Below, in pieces: positions 28,284 through 36,710 of a stretch of 64,000 nucleotides of DNA. Below the pieces are notes generated by a model, which worked only from the letters and a program-made list of their open reading frames with translations, had not been told where the DNA came from and ran no database searches. The number at the start of each line of letters is the position of its first letter. Position 1 is the stretch's first letter. A program made the translations under genes and the position numbers. The DNA comes from Sinorhizobium arboris LMG 14919 (lineage in GTDB: Bacteria > Pseudomonadota > Alphaproteobacteria > Rhizobiales > Rhizobiaceae): assembly GCF_000427465.1 (NCBI RefSeq), contig NZ_ATYB01000014.1, positions 2,069,570-2,133,569 on the forward strand. Direction: 5' to 3'.

Positions 28284-29228
28284 ATGGTTTCAACCGCAAA
28301 TTCCATCAGCACCCACATGACCATGCGCCTTTGGGCGATGCTCGGGCTGCTCGGCCTCATCTGGGGCGGCTCCTTCTTCTTCGCCCGGGTGGCCGTTGCC
28401 CATGTGCCGCCTTTTACACTCGTGCTTTTGCGCCTCGGCCTCGCCGCTCTTGCACTGCATCTGTATCTGCGCGGCCGCCACGGCATCTATCCTGCGCTCG
28501 CAAGACGCTGGCGCGAATTTCTGCTGATGGGACTCATCAACAACGCCATTCCGCATGCTTTCATCTTTCTCGGCCAGACGCATATCGGCGCCGGTCTCGC
28601 TGCCATCCTCAACGCCACAACGCCGGTCTGGACAGTACTCATCGCCAATGTCGCGACCGAGGATGAAAAGCTGAGCACCGCGAAGTTCAGCGGCTGTCTG
28701 CTCGGCCTTGCCGGTACCATCGTGCTCATAGGGCCGAGTGCACTCGCCGGTCTCTTCGGCGCCGCCCGCGACGTGCCGCTCTGGGCGCTCGTCCTGCCGG
28801 TCCTGGCAGCGATCAGCTACGGCTTGTCCGCAACCTATGGCAAGCGCTTCCGCAGTCTCGCGCCGCCGGTGACCGCCGCGGGACAATTGACCGCATCGAC
28901 GCTCGTCATGCTGCCGGTCGCGATCCTTGTCGACATGCCATGGACCATGCCGGTGCCGCCGCTCACGACCGTGCTCGCGATCCTCGGACTGGCGCTGGTG
29001 TCCACCGCCTATGGCTATATCCTGTTCTTCCGAATCATGGCCGAAGCGGGCGCTACCAACACGTCGCTGGTAACGCTGTTGGTCCCGCCAAGCGCGATCC
29101 TGCTCGGTTATCTCTTCCTGGGAGAAACGCTGCAGGCGGCCGACGTCGGCGGCATGCTTCTCATCGCAGCCGGCCTGGCGATCCTGGATGGACGTATCCT
29201 GAAGCTCGGATATTCCGCCGGAAGGTAA
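28284..29228 (+). CDS. EamA (DMT) family transporter
   Basis: A 314-residue inner-membrane protein with ten predicted helices in two EamA repeats, including LGLIWGGSFFFARVAVAHVP near residue 22 in the first and a final FLGETLQAADVGGMLLIAAG. DMT carriers export or import metabolites such as amino acids. The substrate is not deducible. A nearby Met at residue 12 is an alternative start. No co-transcribed partners are apparent. Confidence 0.85.
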   Translation: MVSTANSISTHMTMRLWAMLGLLGLIWGGSFFFARVAVAHVPPFTLVLLRLGLAALALHLYLRGRHGIYPALARRWREFLLMGLINNAIPHAFIFLGQTHIGAGLAAILNATTPVWTVLIANVATEDEKLSTAKFSGCLLGLAGTIVLIGPSALAGLFGAARDVPLWALVLPVLAAISYGLSATYGKRFRSLAPPVTAAGQLTASTLVMLPVAILVDMPWTMPVPPLTTVLAILGLALVSTAYGYILFFRIMAEAGATNTSLVTLLVPPSAILLGYLFLGETLQAADVGGMLLIAAGLAILDGRILKLGYSAGR

Positions 29229-29505
29229 CCGCTCCGCAGGCGCTGCGCGCCCCCGCACAGTGGGCGCCGATGCACTGATTCATCGTCTTTCACGCCCTCA
29301 CGCAGCATTACAGATGTTTACATTAACGTCCCGGCAGGAATTGTGAATAAAATGTGGCATTCGAAATTACCGGGTACTTTCAGCAATTTAGATGCTTCCA
29401 TCAGAAAATTCGGCGTCTGCAGTTTCGCAGTGCAGCACAAGTTTCGCTTTCGTACGCCGCTTTTTCGCCCTATGTTTTACCCGTCAACGCAGGGAGGATC
29501 AGCTT

Positions 29506-29583
29506 ATGGGACTTACACACTCGTTGAACGTCCTTATGATCAGTGCAGCGTTCGCATTCGTGGCCGTAATGCTTTTCGTGTGA
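29506..29583 (+). CDS. 25-residue single-span membrane micropeptide
   Basis: A 78-nt frame begins at an ATG that sits 7 nt after a near-perfect AGGGAGGA ribosome site (29491-29498). The 25 residues start MGLTHSLNVLM and continue as one unbroken hydrophobic segment to the stop, with no charged residue in the distal part: a single-pass membrane peptide. The 277-bp region upstream (29229-29505) is AT-rich for this genome and plausible as its promoter and leader. The gene is followed by a strong hairpin at 29699-29734. No function can be assigned. Confidence 0.6.
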   Translation: MGLTHSLNVLMISAAFAFVAVMLFV

Positions 29584-29698
29584 GCCAGGGCCAGCGACAG
29601 TCCAGCCGAAACGGGACTTTAATTTCCGGAAAATCCATTTTGCAGCAAAGGATGTCTGACAGGCCGCTCGGGCGCAATTAGACAGGCTGCAACATTCC

Positions 29699-29734
29699 GA
29701 AAGCCCATGAATGCAGCGGCGTTCATGGGCTTTC
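29699..29734. terminator. Bidirectional terminator hairpin between micropeptide gene and metF
   Basis: A perfect 13-bp stem, GAAAGCCCATGAA with TTCATGGGCTTTC, closes a 10-nt loop only 5 bp from the metF stop. It serves metF on the minus strand and probably the plus-strand micropeptide transcript. The short U-rich stem ends (GGGCTTTC) replace a long U tract. Confidence 0.75.
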
Positions 29735-29739
29735 GAGCG

Positions 29740-30681
29740 TCACGCACTCACGACCGCCCGAACGGAGCGGCCCGTGTCGACCGAGCGAGTCGGCGCGAGT
29801 TCAGGACCATAGCCTATCAACTCGCAAACGGCGGTGATGAGCTGCGGGCGGTTCATCGTGTAGAGATGAACGTCGCTGACGCCGCGGCGGACGAGGTCGA
29901 CGATCTGCTCGGCCGCGATATGTGCTGCCTCCCTGAAGCGCTCCTCCGGCTGATCGTCAAGAGGGCTAAGCCGCGAAATGAGCGACTCCGGAACTCTGGC
30001 GCCGCAAAGACCGGCGAACTTCTGAGCCTGTGTGAGATTGTTGATCGGAAGTATTCCCGGCACGATCGGTATTCCGATGCCGGCGCGCCGCACGCGTTCG
30101 AGATAGCGCTCGAAGTCGTCATTGTCGAAGAAGAACTGCGTGAGCGCGCGCGTTGCGCCATTGTCGACCTTGCGCTTCAACATGTCTATGTCTGCAGCGA
30201 CGTCGGGGCTTTCCGGATGCTTTTCCGGATAGGCTGAGACGGAGATCTCGAAATCGCCGCGCGCCCGCAGGGCCTTGACGAGGGCGGCCGCATTCTCGTA
30301 ACCGCCCGGAAAGGGCTCGTAGACGCTGCCGATACCGCCTTGCGGATCTCCCCTCAACGCCACGAAATGCCTGACGCCGCAGGCCAGGAACTCCTCGATG
30401 ACCGCATCCACCTCCGCCTTCGTCGCGCCGACGCAGGTGAGATGCGCAGCCGTATTCCTGATCTCCATCTCCCCGATCATCCGCTTGACTGCCGTCAGGG
30501 AGCGCGCCTTGGTCGACCCGCCGGCTCCGTAGGTCACGGTGACGAAGGCAGGCGCAAAGACGGAGAGAGCCGTGACCGTCTGGAAAAGCTGCACCTCCAT
30601 CTCGTCGTTCTTCGGAGGGAAATACTCGAAGGAAAATCTAAGCGCGCTACAGTCCACCGGATTAAGCGTCCGTCCGTTCAT
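29740..30681 (-). CDS. metF: 5,10-methylenetetrahydrofolate reductase
   Basis: FAD enzyme reducing methylene-THF to methyl-THF, the methyl donor for methionine synthase. The 313-residue sequence has FSFEYFPPKNDEM near residue 16 with the catalytic Glu, FVTVTYGAGGST near 50, LTCVGATKAEVDAVIEEF near 88, FVALRGDPQGG near 110, and PIVPGILPI near 215. Start ATG 30681 has GGGGAG 8 nt upstream. It lies 2 bp downstream of the ArsR-methyltransferase regulator gene, so the two form an operon under that regulator. Confidence 0.95.
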   Translation of the reverse strand: MNGRTLNPVDCSALRFSFEYFPPKNDEMEVQLFQTVTALSVFAPAFVTVTYGAGGSTKARSLTAVKRMIGEMEIRNTAAHLTCVGATKAEVDAVIEEFLACGVRHFVALRGDPQGGIGSVYEPFPGGYENAAALVKALRARGDFEISVSAYPEKHPESPDVAADIDMLKRKVDNGATRALTQFFFDNDDFERYLERVRRAGIGIPIVPGILPINNLTQAQKFAGLCGARVPESLISRLSPLDDQPEERFREAAHIAAEQIVDLVRRGVSDVHLYTMNRPQLITAVCELIGYGPELAPTRSVDTGRSVRAVVSA

Positions 30682-30683
30682 TC

Positions 30684-31706
30684 TCAAACTCCCCCTGCAT
30701 GAAGACGCTGGCGCGGCCTGTCGGCAACAGTTTCGACCGCGCGCTGATCGCGCGCCAGCCAGATGGTGACGGTGAGTTTCCCCTCCTGCCCGCCTTCCGG
30801 CGCAAGATCGGCCGTTTTCTCGAGCGAAAGATTCGCCTTCTGCAGCCACTCGCCCATCGTCTGATGCGAGAAGCCGAGGCGCGCATGAGCGTGCTCGTCA
30901 CGCAGATTTTCAAGCCCGTGCGGCGCGAAGTCGATGATCACGAGCCGGCCGCCCGGTACGAGCATGCGTGCGGCCTCGGCAATCGCCGCTTCCGGCTCCT
31001 CCAGATAATGCAGCACCTGATGGATCGTGACGAGATCGAAGGATTGCCCGTCGAGCGGCAGGTTGAAGATGTCGCCGTGGCGGATCGACGCCTTGGTGAT
31101 GCCGGCCCTGTCCAGGTTGGACCGCGCCACTGCCAGCATGTCGCGGCTGGCATCCACGCCGATGCCGCGCCGGTAGATACCCTCGAAGAGCTGCAGGATA
31201 CGTCCTGTACCTGTGCCAAGGTCGAGCAGGCTGTCGACCGGCTCGTCGCCGACCATCGCCTTGAGCGCGGCCTCGACGTCGCCTTCGGCGATATGCAGAC
31301 GCCTGAGCTTGTCCCACTCGGCCGCGTTCCGGCTGAAATAGGCCTGCGCCTTCTCCGCGCGGGTTCTTTTCAATGTGGCAAGGCGGATTGCATCCCTGGC
31401 CAGAATTGCATCGTCGGCTGCGGCCGACGCGAGAAGCTCGCGGACCAGAGCAACGCGACGTCCCTCCTGCCGCAAGCGGAAATAGGCCCAGGCGCCTTCC
31501 TGATAGCGATCGATGAGCGCGACCTCAGCCAGCAATTTCAGATGGCGGGAAATGCGCGGCTGCGACTGTCCGAGGATTTCGGTAAGATCGGTGACCGTCA
31601 GGTCGCCGGCCGAGAGCAGTGCCAGCAGACGCAGGCGCGTCGGCTCGCCCGCCGCCTTCAGCACGTCGACCAGCGCATCCAAACCAAGCGTTTCCCGATC
31701 AGCCAT
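30684..31706 (-). CDS. ArsR-family regulator fused to a SAM-methyltransferase-like domain (SahR type)
   Basis: A 340-residue two-domain protein: an ArsR winged helix (residues about 8-90, with GEPTRLRLLALLSAGDLTVT and LGQSQPRISRHLKLL as the recognition helix) and a class I methyltransferase-like domain with motif I DSLLDLGTGTGRILQLF near residue 155 and FDLVTIHQVLHYLEEPE near 220. This is the architecture described for SahR, which senses S-adenosylhomocysteine and controls methionine-cycle genes. The metF partner 2 bp downstream supports that reading. ATG 31706 is preferred (GGGGAAGG upstream) over ATG 31718 and GTG 31724, because the operator overlaps the GTG. Confidence 0.85.
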   Translation of the reverse strand: MADRETLGLDALVDVLKAAGEPTRLRLLALLSAGDLTVTDLTEILGQSQPRISRHLKLLAEVALIDRYQEGAWAYFRLRQEGRRVALVRELLASAAADDAILARDAIRLATLKRTRAEKAQAYFSRNAAEWDKLRRLHIAEGDVEAALKAMVGDEPVDSLLDLGTGTGRILQLFEGIYRRGIGVDASRDMLAVARSNLDRAGITKASIRHGDIFNLPLDGQSFDLVTIHQVLHYLEEPEAAIAEAARMLVPGGRLVIIDFAPHGLENLRDEHAHARLGFSHQTMGEWLQKANLSLEKTADLAPEGGQEGKLTVTIWLARDQRAVETVADRPRQRLHAGGV

Positions 31707-31721
31707 AGCCTTCCCCATCAA

Positions 31722-31743
31722 CACATAAAGATATGTTTATGTG
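31722..31743. promoter_or_regulatory. Palindromic operator of the ArsR-methyltransferase/metF operon
   Basis: A 22-bp palindrome with arms CACATAAA and TTTATGTG around GATATG. Only positions 9 and 14 break the symmetry. It lies 16 bp upstream of the regulator's start codon, the position expected for autoregulation, and has the AT-rich form of ArsR-family operators. Binding is inferred. Confidence 0.65.
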
Positions 31744-31809
31744 ATTTGCGGCGGCTGCGCAAGAGATTTGCGCAGAAAGGCAACAGAATGGCGCTTGAAG
31801 GATATGAGA

Positions 31810-31833
31810 CGGGCGGGCCTTGCGGCCCGCCCG
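31810..31833. terminator. GC-rich stem-loop in the regulator-ettA gap
   Basis: CGGGCGGGCC pairs perfectly with GGCCCGCCCG around a TTGC tetraloop. It sits in the 346-bp interval 31707-32052, which is upstream of the regulator gene and downstream of ettA, so on the minus strand it could end ettA readthrough. No U tract, so a repeat remnant is equally likely. Confidence 0.4.
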
Positions 31834-31893
31834 GCAGACAAATGGCTGTGGAGATTTCAGAACGCCTCGCCAGTCGGCTCTCCCCGTCGACCT

Positions 31894-31952
31894 CCTCGGC
31901 CTTGCCCCCGGGGTCAAGCCCGAGGATGACTGCGGTCAAGCCCGAGGATGAC
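31894..31952. repeat. Palindrome plus 19-bp tandem direct repeat
   Basis: A 32-bp imperfect palindrome (31894-31925, arms CCTCGGCCTTG and CAAGCCCGAGG) overlaps the first of two exact copies of GGTCAAGCCCGAGGATGAC (31912-31930 and 31934-31952, spaced by TGC), with a degraded third copy after 31955. The motif resembles a widespread extragenic palindromic sequence of Rhizobiales (recalled, not searched). No gene lies in 31953-32052. Confidence 0.7.
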
Positions 31953-32052
31953 GGCGGTGAAGCCTGGCGATGGTGACCGGAGAAGCCGCCTTCGCCAGAT
32001 ATGCAGACTCAAAGAACGCCTTCAGCGATGCGCCGCCGCAATCGTATGACGA

Positions 32053-33702
32053 TTAACGCGTCAGACGTTTGTAGGTTACCCGCTTCGGGTTGACCGAGTC
32101 CGGGCCGAGGCGGCGGATCTTGTCCTTTTCATAATCTTCGAAATTGCCTTCGAACCATTCGACATGGCTGTCGCCCTCGAAGGCGAGGATATGCGTGGCA
32201 AGGCGGTCGAGGAACATGCGGTCGTGGCTGATGATGACCGCGCAGCCCGCGAAGTTCTCCAGCGCATCTTCGAGCGCCGCCAGCGTCTCGGTGTCGAGGT
32301 CGTTGGTCGGTTCGTCGAGCAGGACGACGTTGCCGCCGGACTTCAGCATCTTGGCGAGGTGCACACGGTTGCGCTGGCCGCCGGAAAGCGTGCCGACCTT
32401 CTGCTGCTGATCGCCGCCCTTGAAGTTGAAGGCCGAGCAATAGGCTCGCGAATTGACCTCATGCTTGCCGAGCCTGATGACATCGTTGCCGCCCGAGATT
32501 TCCTCCCAGACCGTCTTGTTCGCGTCGAGCGCATCGCGGCTCTGGTCCACATAGGCGAGCTGCACGCTGTCGCCGATGCGGATAGAACCCTCGTCCGGCT
32601 GCTCCTGGCCGGTGATCATGCGGAAAAGCGTCGTCTTGCCGGCGCCGTTCGGGCCGATGACGCCGACGATGCCGCCCGGCGGCAGCTTGAAGCTCAAGCC
32701 TTCGATCAGCAGCTGATCTTCATAGCCCTTGGAAAGATTCTCCGCTTCGATGACGACCTGCCCCAGGCGCTCCCCGACGGGAATGATGATCTGCGCGTCG
32801 CCCGGGCGCCGGTCCGCGGCCGCCTTGACCAACTCGTCATAGGCGCGGACACGGGCCTTTGACTTCGCCTGGCGAGCCTTCGGGCTCGAGGAGATCCACT
32901 CCTGCTCGCGGCTGATCGCCTTCTGGCGGGCAGCTTCCTCGCGTCCTTCCTGCGCCATGCGCTTGGCCTTGGACTGCAGATAGGCGGAATAGTTGCCCTC
33001 ATAGGGAATGCCCCGGCCGCGGTCGAGCTCGAGAATCCAGCCGGTGACGTTGTCGAGGAAGTAGCGATCGTGCGTGACCATCAGCACTGCGCCCGGATAC
33101 TCGCGCAGGTGCTTCTCGAGCCAGGCGATCGTTTCCGCGTCGAGATGGTTGGTCGGCTCGTCGAGCAGAAGCAGCTCGGGCTGCGACAACAGGAGCTTGC
33201 ACAGCGCCACGCGCCGCTTCTCGCCGCCGGAGAGATTGGTGACCTCGGCATCGCCCGGCGGACAACGCAACGCTTCCATCGCCATTTCCACCTGGCTGTC
33301 GAGGTCCCAGAGGTTCTGGCTGTCGATGACGTCCTGGAGCTTGGCGCCTTCTTCCGCCGTCTCGTCGGAATAGTTCATCATCAGCTCGTTATAGCGATCG
33401 AGGATGGCCTTCTTGGCAGCCACCCCTTCCATCACGTTGTCGAGCACGTTCTTCTGGGGGTCGAGCTGCGGTTCCTGTGCGAGATAGCCGACCCTCGCAC
33501 CTTCGGCGACCCAGGCTTCGCCGGTATATTCGGTATCAAGACCCGCCATGATGCGGAGGACGGTCGACTTCCCGGCGCCGTTCGGGCCGAGAATGCCGAT
33601 CTTCGCGTCCGGATAGAAGGAGAGATGGATGTTCTCGAGGACCTTCTTGCTGCCATAGGCCTTGTTGAGCCCGGCCATGTGATAGATGAATTGACGTGCC
33701 AT
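32053..33702 (-). CDS. ettA: Energy-dependent translational throttle protein EttA (ABC-F ATPase)
   Basis: A ribosome-associated ABC-F protein that binds the E site and gates the first peptide bond according to the ATP/ADP ratio. The 549-residue sequence (about 555 in E. coli) has two ATPase cassettes: Walker [17 protein letters not shown] near 35 and [16 protein letters not shown] near 345, signatures [16 protein letters not shown] and [16 protein letters not shown], and Walker [20 protein letters not shown] and [12 protein letters not shown]. There are no membrane segments. The arm and linker regions between cassettes are present and near-full length. Single gene. Confidence 0.96.
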   Translation of the reverse strand: MARQFIYHMAGLNKAYGSKKVLENIHLSFYPDAKIGILGPNGAGKSTVLRIMAGLDTEYTGEAWVAEGARVGYLAQEPQLDPQKNVLDNVMEGVAAKKAILDRYNELMMNYSDETAEEGAKLQDVIDSQNLWDLDSQVEMAMEALRCPPGDAEVTNLSGGEKRRVALCKLLLSQPELLLLDEPTNHLDAETIAWLEKHLREYPGAVLMVTHDRYFLDNVTGWILELDRGRGIPYEGNYSAYLQSKAKRMAQEGREEAARQKAISREQEWISSSPKARQAKSKARVRAYDELVKAAADRRPGDAQIIIPVGERLGQVVIEAENLSKGYEDQLLIEGLSFKLPPGGIVGVIGPNGAGKTTLFRMITGQEQPDEGSIRIGDSVQLAYVDQSRDALDANKTVWEEISGGNDVIRLGKHEVNSRAYCSAFNFKGGDQQQKVGTLSGGQRNRVHLAKMLKSGGNVVLLDEPTNDLDTETLAALEDALENFAGCAVIISHDRMFLDRLATHILAFEGDSHVEWFEGNFEDYEKDKIRRLGPDSVNPKRVTYKRLTR

Positions 33703-33822
33703 AAAGGATTGCTCCGCATCGGAAGGGAATTTTGCCCGCTATGTAGGCGAATTATGATGGCGGGGCAACGCCAAAGGCCCTTTCCTCGACGCTCCCCGCC
33801 GCTCCCGAATGCGCGTGCCCGA

Positions 33823-34590
33823 TCAGCCCCGGCCGGCAGCGTCAGCGATCCCCTTTGCGCATTTGAACTCCGTCGGTCCTGCCGCCTGGATCAGATCCCG
33901 CAGTTCGACCTTGCCCGACAGGTCGCCCGAAAGCCCGACCGTAAGCCCGGTGATCACGTCGCGGCCGTTCACCGACTGGCAACGCATGCGCACCCGGTCG
34001 CCGGCCCCTGCCCCGAAGCTCCGGTCGAAGGCCTGCTTGATCTGCTTTTCGTCGAGTTCCTCGCCGATCCGATCGGCGAAAAGCGCGCGTACGGCCGAGC
34101 GGTTGAGCTCCTCCAGAAGCCGGAGCTGCAGCGTGAAGTAGTCCTCGGCGTCTGCCGTCTGGCACGTCCCGTTGCGCAGCCATTGGTGACGGTCCAGGCC
34201 GGACTTGACGCCCGGCATGGCGACGAGCAGGCGCTTGGCCGTCTCGTCACCCACGGCGACCTCCGGCAGTTCCAGCCATTCGCCCTTGCGGTCGCGCGCC
34301 TTGAGATCCGCTTCCACGCCGCAATAGCTTTTCTTGAGCGGCCACAGGCCGTGAAGCGAGAAATTGGTCGCGTCGAAGCGCTCCGCCGTCTGGTCGACAC
34401 ACTCCTTGCGATCAGGCCGCGTCTCGCAGAATCCCGGCTGCCAGCTGACAGCGAGGACATATTCCGTCTTTCCCGCGCCCGTCTCGGCCTCGCCCGCCGA
34501 GCTCTCCTGAGCCACGGCGAGGGGCGCGCTGGCCAAGCCCAACGCCAGCGCCGCCAACCTCATCAGATGTACTATCGCGCTTGTCTGCAT
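33823..34590 (-). CDS. RNase T2 family protein with altered second catalytic motif
   Basis: A 255-residue secreted protein: signal peptide MRLAALALGLASAPLAVAQ after a short N-terminal extension, YVLAVSWQPGFCE near residue 42, and the first active-site motif NFSLHGLWP near 78 with its catalytic His. The second motif, normally HEWxKHGTC, here reads HQWLRNGTC, so the general-acid Glu, the Lys and the second His are Gln, Arg and Asn. Cys pattern and fold are otherwise typical. It may be a weak nuclease or a binding protein in the periplasm. The ATG at 34590 is preferred. A much longer frame upstream is antisense to the hydrolase gene. Confidence 0.82.
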   Translation of the reverse strand: MQTSAIVHLMRLAALALGLASAPLAVAQESSAGEAETGAGKTEYVLAVSWQPGFCETRPDRKECVDQTAERFDATNFSLHGLWPLKKSYCGVEADLKARDRKGEWLELPEVAVGDETAKRLLVAMPGVKSGLDRHQWLRNGTCQTADAEDYFTLQLRLLEELNRSAVRALFADRIGEELDEKQIKQAFDRSFGAGAGDRVRMRCQSVNGRDVITGLTVGLSGDLSGKVELRDLIQAAGPTEFKCAKGIADAAGRG

Positions 34591-34779
34591 TGCCCCAAAC
34601 CCTCCAAAGGAAACAAAACAGGAACAAATAACACCATATACGGGAAAACTGCAACCCTGAATCGGCATCCGCAGATTCGTTGTGATCTCATGCGCAACGA
34701 GCAACAAGCTGCGATTGCCTTTCCCACCCAAATCGATTTGATATCCGCACGGCATCCGCAAGTGGGGAGAGCGCATGGC

Positions 34780-35724
34780 ATGTTCGGGCAGGTGAGGACG
34801 CATCAAAGCCCGACCGGCGCGACGCTCGGCTGGCGCCATGTCGGCGCCGCCGGCGAACCGCAAGGCATTCTCGTCATCAGCCACGGCCTTGCCGAGCATT
34901 CCGGCCGCTATGCCCGCTTTGCCGAAAGCATGGCCGCCCACGGTTTCCATGTGTACGCTCATGACCACCGCGGCCATGGCACGAGCCGCGCTCCCGACGC
35001 GCCTCTCGCCACGTTTGCGCAGCGCGAAGGTGCGGCGAAGGTCGTCGCGGACCTCCGCGCGCTCCGTCATATGGCGGTCGCCGGCCATCCCGGCCTGCCG
35101 GTCGTACTGTTCGGCCATTCGATGGGCGGCCTGATCGCGCTGAACGCCGCCGAGACCGATCCGGAACTCTACGACGCGCTTGCTGTCTGGAACTCCAATT
35201 TCCGGCCGGGTCTTGCCGGACGGGGGGGCCAGCTGCTGCTGGCGGTCGAGAAGATGCTGAAGGGATCGGACGTGCCGAGCCCGCTCGTAACCAGACTCAC
35301 CTTCGGCGCCTGGAGCACGAGTGTCACCGACCGGAAGACCGATTTCGACTGGCTGTCGCGCGATGAAGGCGAGGTCGCCAGATATATCTCCGATCCGCTC
35401 TGCGGCTTCGACCCGACCGTATCGCTGTGGCTCGACGTCTTTGCCTTCGCCTTTGCGGGCGCCCGCCGCGACCGGCTGTCGCGGCTGCCGCCGGGCCTGC
35501 CGGTCCACCTCGTCGGCGGCAGCGCCGACCCATCCACCTTCAACGGCGAAGCCGTTCGCTGGCTGGGGAACCGCCTGAAAGCGCGGGGCATGACGGATGT
35601 CACGATCGCGATTCAAGAGGGCATGCGCCACGAAACGCTCAACGAGATCGGCCGGGAAAAGGCGACAGAGGAATTCGCCGCCTGGTGCCTCAAGGCAGTC
35701 CGGGGGAAGCGTCAGGCTTCATGA
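34780..35724 (+). CDS. Alpha/beta hydrolase, lysophospholipase/monoacylglycerol lipase-like
   Basis: A 314-residue Hydrolase_4 family enzyme. ILVISHGLAEHSGRYARFAE near residue 35 contains the oxyanion HG, HDHRGHGTSR follows near 70, the nucleophile elbow is VLFGHSMGGLIA near 115, and the catalytic His lies in EGMRHETLNE near 285. It probably cleaves lysophospholipids or monoacylglycerols. The start is uncertain: ATG 34780 has a GGGGAGAG site, while ATG 34690 would add 30 residues. Its stop overlaps the next gene's ATG by 4 bp. Confidence 0.82.
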   Translation: MFGQVRTHQSPTGATLGWRHVGAAGEPQGILVISHGLAEHSGRYARFAESMAAHGFHVYAHDHRGHGTSRAPDAPLATFAQREGAAKVVADLRALRHMAVAGHPGLPVVLFGHSMGGLIALNAAETDPELYDALAVWNSNFRPGLAGRGGQLLLAVEKMLKGSDVPSPLVTRLTFGAWSTSVTDRKTDFDWLSRDEGEVARYISDPLCGFDPTVSLWLDVFAFAFAGARRDRLSRLPPGLPVHLVGGSADPSTFNGEAVRWLGNRLKARGMTDVTIAIQEGMRHETLNEIGREKATEEFAAWCLKAVRGKRQAS

Positions 35725-36674
35725 GCGAATTCTCCCTTTCCAAGGCGGCGATCGACCACAACCGTATCTCCTACGGTCTGACGCTGATGGTCCTTTCGGT
35801 GTTGCTTTCGCCGCTGATCGACATCTTCTCGAAGCTCGCCATCGCGACGGTGCCCTCGGCCGAGATCACGGCGGCCCGCTTCCTCCTGCAGATCGTCTTC
35901 ATCCTGCCGATCGTCCTTCTGCGCGGCACGCTTTTCGATCTCACATGGCGCAAGAGTGCGCTGCATGCGCTGCGCGGCGGCCTTCTCGTGGTGACCATGC
36001 TTTCCTTCATCACCACGCTGAAGGTCATGGAGGTGGCCGATGCGATCGCCATTTTCTTCGTGGAACCGATCATCCTCACCATTCTCGGCAGCATATTCCT
36101 GAAGGAGACGATCGGCTGGCGCCGCTATACGGCCTGCGCCGTCGGCTTCCTCGGTGCGCTGCTCGTCATCCAGCCGAGCATGCAGCAGGTCGGCCCGATT
36201 GCGCTTCTGCCGATCGTCGCCGCCTTCGGCCTCGCCTTTTTCCTGCTCGTGACACGGATGGTCGCGCAGAACGAGGATCCCTGGTCGATGCAATTCCATG
36301 CCGGCATCTGGGGCGGTCTCTTCTGTCTCGCGCTGCTTTGGTTCGGCGAGGGCAGCGGATCGAGCGTCTTCGATCCGGTCTGGCCGGAAGGACGCGCCTG
36401 GTATTATCTGGCCGGGGTCGGCGTCACCGCGACGATCTCCGGCGTGCTTGGCGTCTATGCGTATCGGGCGGCGCCCGCATCGGTGCTCGCGCCGCTGCAA
36501 TATCTCGAGATCGTGTCGGCGACGATTTTCGGCTGGCTCGTCTTCGGCGACCTGCCCGACGCGCTGAAATGGCTGGGCATCGCGATTATCATCGGTTCAG
36601 GACTCTATATCATCTGGCGCGAGCGGCAGATGCAGAAGACAGCGGGTATCGCGCCGGTGTCGCCGGCTATCTGA
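35721..36674 (+). CDS. EamA (DMT) family transporter
   Basis: A 317-residue membrane protein with ten helices and two EamA repeats, including SPLIDIFSKLAIATVPSAEI near residue 35, ITTLKVMEVADAIAIFFVEP near 92 and APLQYLEIVSATIFGWLVFGD near 255. The pattern is close to RhaT/SAM-transporter-like DMT proteins. It is coupled by ATGA overlap to the upstream hydrolase, which suggests a shared substrate or stress role. The transported compound is unknown. Confidence 0.86.
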   Translation: MSEFSLSKAAIDHNRISYGLTLMVLSVLLSPLIDIFSKLAIATVPSAEITAARFLLQIVFILPIVLLRGTLFDLTWRKSALHALRGGLLVVTMLSFITTLKVMEVADAIAIFFVEPIILTILGSIFLKETIGWRRYTACAVGFLGALLVIQPSMQQVGPIALLPIVAAFGLAFFLLVTRMVAQNEDPWSMQFHAGIWGGLFCLALLWFGEGSGSSVFDPVWPEGRAWYYLAGVGVTATISGVLGVYAYRAAPASVLAPLQYLEIVSATIFGWLVFGDLPDALKWLGIAIIIGSGLYIIWRERQMQKTAGIAPVSPAI

Positions 36675-36710
36675 CATCGGCGAAACAGGACAGCATTGGG
36701 AGGTGCATAT

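Noticed and set aside
33070..34779. Upstream extension of the alpha/beta hydrolase frame across ettA and the RNase T2 gene
   Set aside because: The extension is antisense to two well-supported genes. Hydrolase similarity begins only after about 34780.
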